Below, in pieces: positions 61,401 through 64,000 of a stretch of 64,000 nucleotides of DNA. Below the pieces are notes generated by a model, which did not search any database, was not told where the DNA came from, and was given only the letters and a program-made list of their open reading frames with translations. The position numbers and the translations under genes are program-made. Origin of the DNA: Polytrichum commune (taxonomy: Eukaryota > Streptophyta > Polytrichopsida > Polytrichales > Polytrichaceae). How positions within the stretch are numbered: position 1 is the stretch's first letter; each line of letters begins with the position of its first letter. The stretch is from contig OX485804.1 of assembly GCA_950295325.1 (NCBI GenBank), positions 21,948,001 through 22,012,000 of the forward strand, given 5' to 3'.

Positions 61401-62254
61401 ACCACTTCATTGCATTGAACTAGATGCCAAGCAAGCAAGTTGGAACGTTTTAGAGAGTATTGTGTTTGTAGAAGTCAAGAGCACACATGAACTATTTAAT
61501 TAGAAATATAATATGCTTCACAATTTTAGACTATAGTAAACATTTTAGATGCCATTGATCACCCTAATGCTCATATGAATTTTTGAGTTTAGCTGGTGCT
61601 ATCTCATGTACCCAACAAACATCTGCCATACTAATACCTCTATAGAAAAAACCTCTATTATTAGATCAATAGTGCATTACAATATATATATATATACCCA
61701 CTGTTCACAAGAAGAAGACTACCTTTTGTATAAAATTGTATGTTAGATTCCTTCTTGTACTTGATTGTAATTTTGCACCCTAAGTTTGAGTTCTTCAACC
61801 CAAGAACATCATTATGAGAATATAACAAATTTGGTTTTATTTTGGTGTTTTCTTTGTTTTTTGCCTAAGGAATTACTAAAGATGAAGTTATAAACAAGAA
61901 TTTTCATTTTTGTTGTCTCCGAGGTCATGTCGGGGCGTAATGTACGTTTAAGGATTAATCACTTGCCCTTCTCCCTTTGAATCGTGAGGGTCGATTAATT
62001 GGGTTGTTGGCTTTTCTTTTCTTGCAATAGAAGCTATTGCGCCCTAAACTCCATAATACCAACCTCCATAATGTCACTCGCTCTCTAATATCCTGAAACC
62101 CTAGGGAACATATGTTCGTAGTTCAATTCTCACTCTTTATTGTCACATTTCTCTTCCTTATCTCACAAATTTTGTCATTAATGCAAACTGCCAAAGAAGT
62201 CAACCCACATCCTCGCATTGCGCCATGTGTCAATATGTGGAATGTCACCTTTTT

Positions 62255-62285
<31 letters not shown>

Positions 62286-62795
62286 TGCCGCTTGTTGAAT
62301 GTTGGTGCATGCGTCTGCCACATCGCCCGGGAAGGCCAAGTAGAGTGGACCAGACCAACAAAGATGACTAGAAAACGAATTCGAATTGTCCTCACATCTC
62401 CTTTGAGCTCCAAAATGCTCATGCTTCCAGAATCCTCATGCTTAAGAATGGACTTATCTAGTGTAGTCCATTGTAAATTTGGAAGAAAGATGGCAGACAT
62501 GTCTTTATAAGGGTATTTTTGAATTTGTTGTAGCCCTGGTCCACTTTAGATTTCATACAATTGTGGTCTGTATGATATTCATTGTGAGATTTTTAACAGA
62601 GTTGTTTTGTGTCCAATTTGACTTACGATAAGAGAAGAGCACAAAGCTCTTTACTCGTCACCATTTGCAAAGTGTTCCACATAAGCCAGGGTGGAAAATT
62701 CCATTCATCACAAGCCTGCAGACTCACAAACTTCACTAATCTATAAGTATAGATAGACAAGTATAATATCTTAGTTGCTTCTCTCCTGATCACAA
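58471..62795. other. 3' flank of the HAD gene and intergenic DNA
   Basis: No further gene recognised. 60340-60450 matches the dispersed family near 2862 and 7875. (TA) run at about 61683-61695. A (TTC)n tract at about 62250-62284 creates a false poly-Phe frame on one strand and a poly-Lys frame on the other. Confidence 0.45.
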
Positions 62796-63235
62796 AACAT
62801 TATTCAGATCGGGGCTCCCTAAATACCCCCGACAAGCGTTGCAGCTATCAGGCTCGGAGGCCAAGTTCGGTGGGGTTCATTTTTCTGGCCCTCCCCGTTT
62901 TAGCCCCTTGGTGACTTTTTTTGGTTTTTTTTTGCTAAATTTGGGTCCTGTGGCCCCAAATTACCCTAGGGAGCCCCTTATGAGATCAAATAAGGCCCCA
63001 CCCAATTAAAAAAATAGGGGGCATGTTTTATCCCAACCCTGCCACCCCCTCCCGAACCTAGCCTCCGAGCCACGCTCGATGGGGGTTTTTAGGCAGATCC
63101 ATTCAGATCCATCATAGTGTTATGTGGGACTGACAGTATTCTACGGAATATTTCCACATTCAATCTGAATGTGAGGAATATTCTGCAAAATACTGTCAGT
63201 CCCATAGAACAATGTGATAGTTTTGAATAATGTTA
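62796..63235. mobile_element. foldback (hairpin) element interrupted by a MITE
   Basis: The right arm, 63166-63235, is complementary to a left arm made of 62796-62810 plus 63110-63162. The loop is only 3 bases (63163-63165). The arms share GGGACTGACAGTATT and AATATT..CACATTCA with scattered mismatches. The 290-bp MITE and its target repeat split the left arm, so the foldback is older. Without the MITE it is a ~140-bp near-perfect hairpin. Confidence 0.75.
62811..63100 (+). mobile_element. 290-bp MITE, copy 2 (9-bp target duplication)
   Basis: Same length and ends as 31889-32178, about 17 differences by eye (~94% identity). Flanked by exact 9-bp repeats ATTCAGATC at 62802-62810 and 63101-63109. 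The different target sequence from copy 1 proves independent insertion. Non-coding; long inverted arms. Confidence 0.9.
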
Positions 63236-63414
63236 TGCACGACTTCTCACTTCTCTAGAAACTCAATGTAAGGCTGCAAATTATGTTAGTGGCTCAGACA
63301 AGTTAAAGTTTTCTGGATCCTCGGGAAGGGTCAAGGCAACATTCGAATTTCCCAGTGTAGATATTGATGGAGGCATTTTCAAGATGTGTAGATCACGCAA
63401 TGTGAAGGCACTAA

Positions 63415-63717
63415 CTACACCAAATATGATATTTAGTGTTTGATTAGATTTAGTGTTTTACCACCCTACTCTGCTCAACACTAATTTTCAATTCTTTGAT
63501 AATTAGTGTTAGACATAAATGCGCCGCCGCCGCCTTCCTTGTTGCCACCTCTTTCCTACTAAACACTAAATTCGTGCATGTAACTTTCACATATTACCAT
63601 AGATGATATTTAGTGTTTGAGTTTACATTTAATGTTACTTACTTTCATAGGGTTAGTGATATTTAGTGTAGTGTTCGTATTTAGTGTATCTAACACTAAG
63701 TATCATATTTTGTGTAG
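63415..63717. mobile_element. TIR element with CTACACCAAATATGATATTT ends, 303 bp
   Basis: Left end CTACACCAAATATGATATTT and the complement of the right end (CTACACAAAATATGATACTT) match over 26 bp with two changes. Repeated TTTAGTGT/ACACTAAAT motifs fill the sub-terminal regions. Non-coding. No clear target duplication. Related motifs occur at 29641 and 53440. Confidence 0.65.
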
Positions 63718-64000
63718 CTCAAAGCTGCATAAATCACTTAATAATTTGTAGTGCCAGGAATTGGAAAGTACCCTTGTTGTGATTTCTGCTTTCTCTAAGT
63801 ACATTACACTCGTTGGAATAATATGACTTGTTTAAGAACACCTTGGCTTCACAACATACAATGTTCTAGGAAGTGAAGGGCAAAAAGCATCACTAATAGA
63901 TATTTTTATCCTCATCGGAGTTTTGTACTATGACCTCATATAGTTTTGTAGTATCCATGTCTTGGGAACCGATTTGAGTGACTTGTAGGTGAAATTCACA

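Noticed and set aside
62112-62510. 132-residue frame with a poly-Phe run and the antisense frame with poly-Lys
   Set aside because: Both are produced by a (TTC)n microsatellite; the flanks show no domain or splice signals.

Overview
This window looks like nuclear DNA of a land plant with a large, repeat-rich genome. It is AT-rich and gene-poor, with three confidently readable intron-containing genes in 64 kb. It carries a plant-type cystathionine gamma-synthase with a chloroplast transit peptide and the plant-specific MTO1 nascent-peptide element. The rest is degenerate DNA transposons, MITEs, a SINE, a LINE fragment and a solo LTR. A non-seed plant (bryophyte, lycophyte or fern) is my guess, but the sequence alone does not prove the lineage.

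Layout. 1-11.5 kb: no gene; several MITEs with TAA/TTA target sites and dispersed repeats. 11.5-13.7 kb: an intronless Asp-rich ORF (11993-12403) followed by a run of old, diverged tandem duplications. 14.17-16.76 kb (+): the GINS subunit PSF2 in eight coding exons, giving 213 residues, with a GC-AG first intron. 17.99-23.08 kb (-): cystathionine gamma-synthase in eleven coding exons, giving 545 residues. PSF2 and CGS are convergent. 24.7-29.4 kb: a Tourist-like element, then 11 bp later a complete but dead pogo-like element with inverted repeats and TA target sites. 30.8-32.3 kb: two TAA/TTA MITEs, one carrying a nested 290-bp MITE. 34.9-37.3 kb: LINE reverse-transcriptase C-terminus split by a 1.5-kb solo LTR that contains a minisatellite. 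41.4-41.8 kb: a tRNA-derived SINE. 46.5-52.6 kb: a nest with a DD34E Tc1-type transposase and a two-gene PIF/Harbinger element. 56.24-58.47 kb (+): an HDHD3-like HAD hydrolase in three exons, giving 279 residues. 62.8-63.7 kb: a second copy of the 290-bp MITE inside the arm of a foldback, then another TIR element.

The three host genes act in unrelated processes: DNA replication, methionine synthesis and a HAD-type hydrolase. Nothing suggests a cluster. The most informative signals are the conserved MTO1 arrest peptide in CGS, the triplicated ~300-bp unit in CGS intron 1, and the nested transposons whose target-site duplications can be read to the base. These include two 290-bp MITEs with 9-bp duplications and a solo LTR whose removal restores a reading frame. 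Exon joins were worked out by hand from splice consensus, reading phase and recalled family sequences; no alignment was run.
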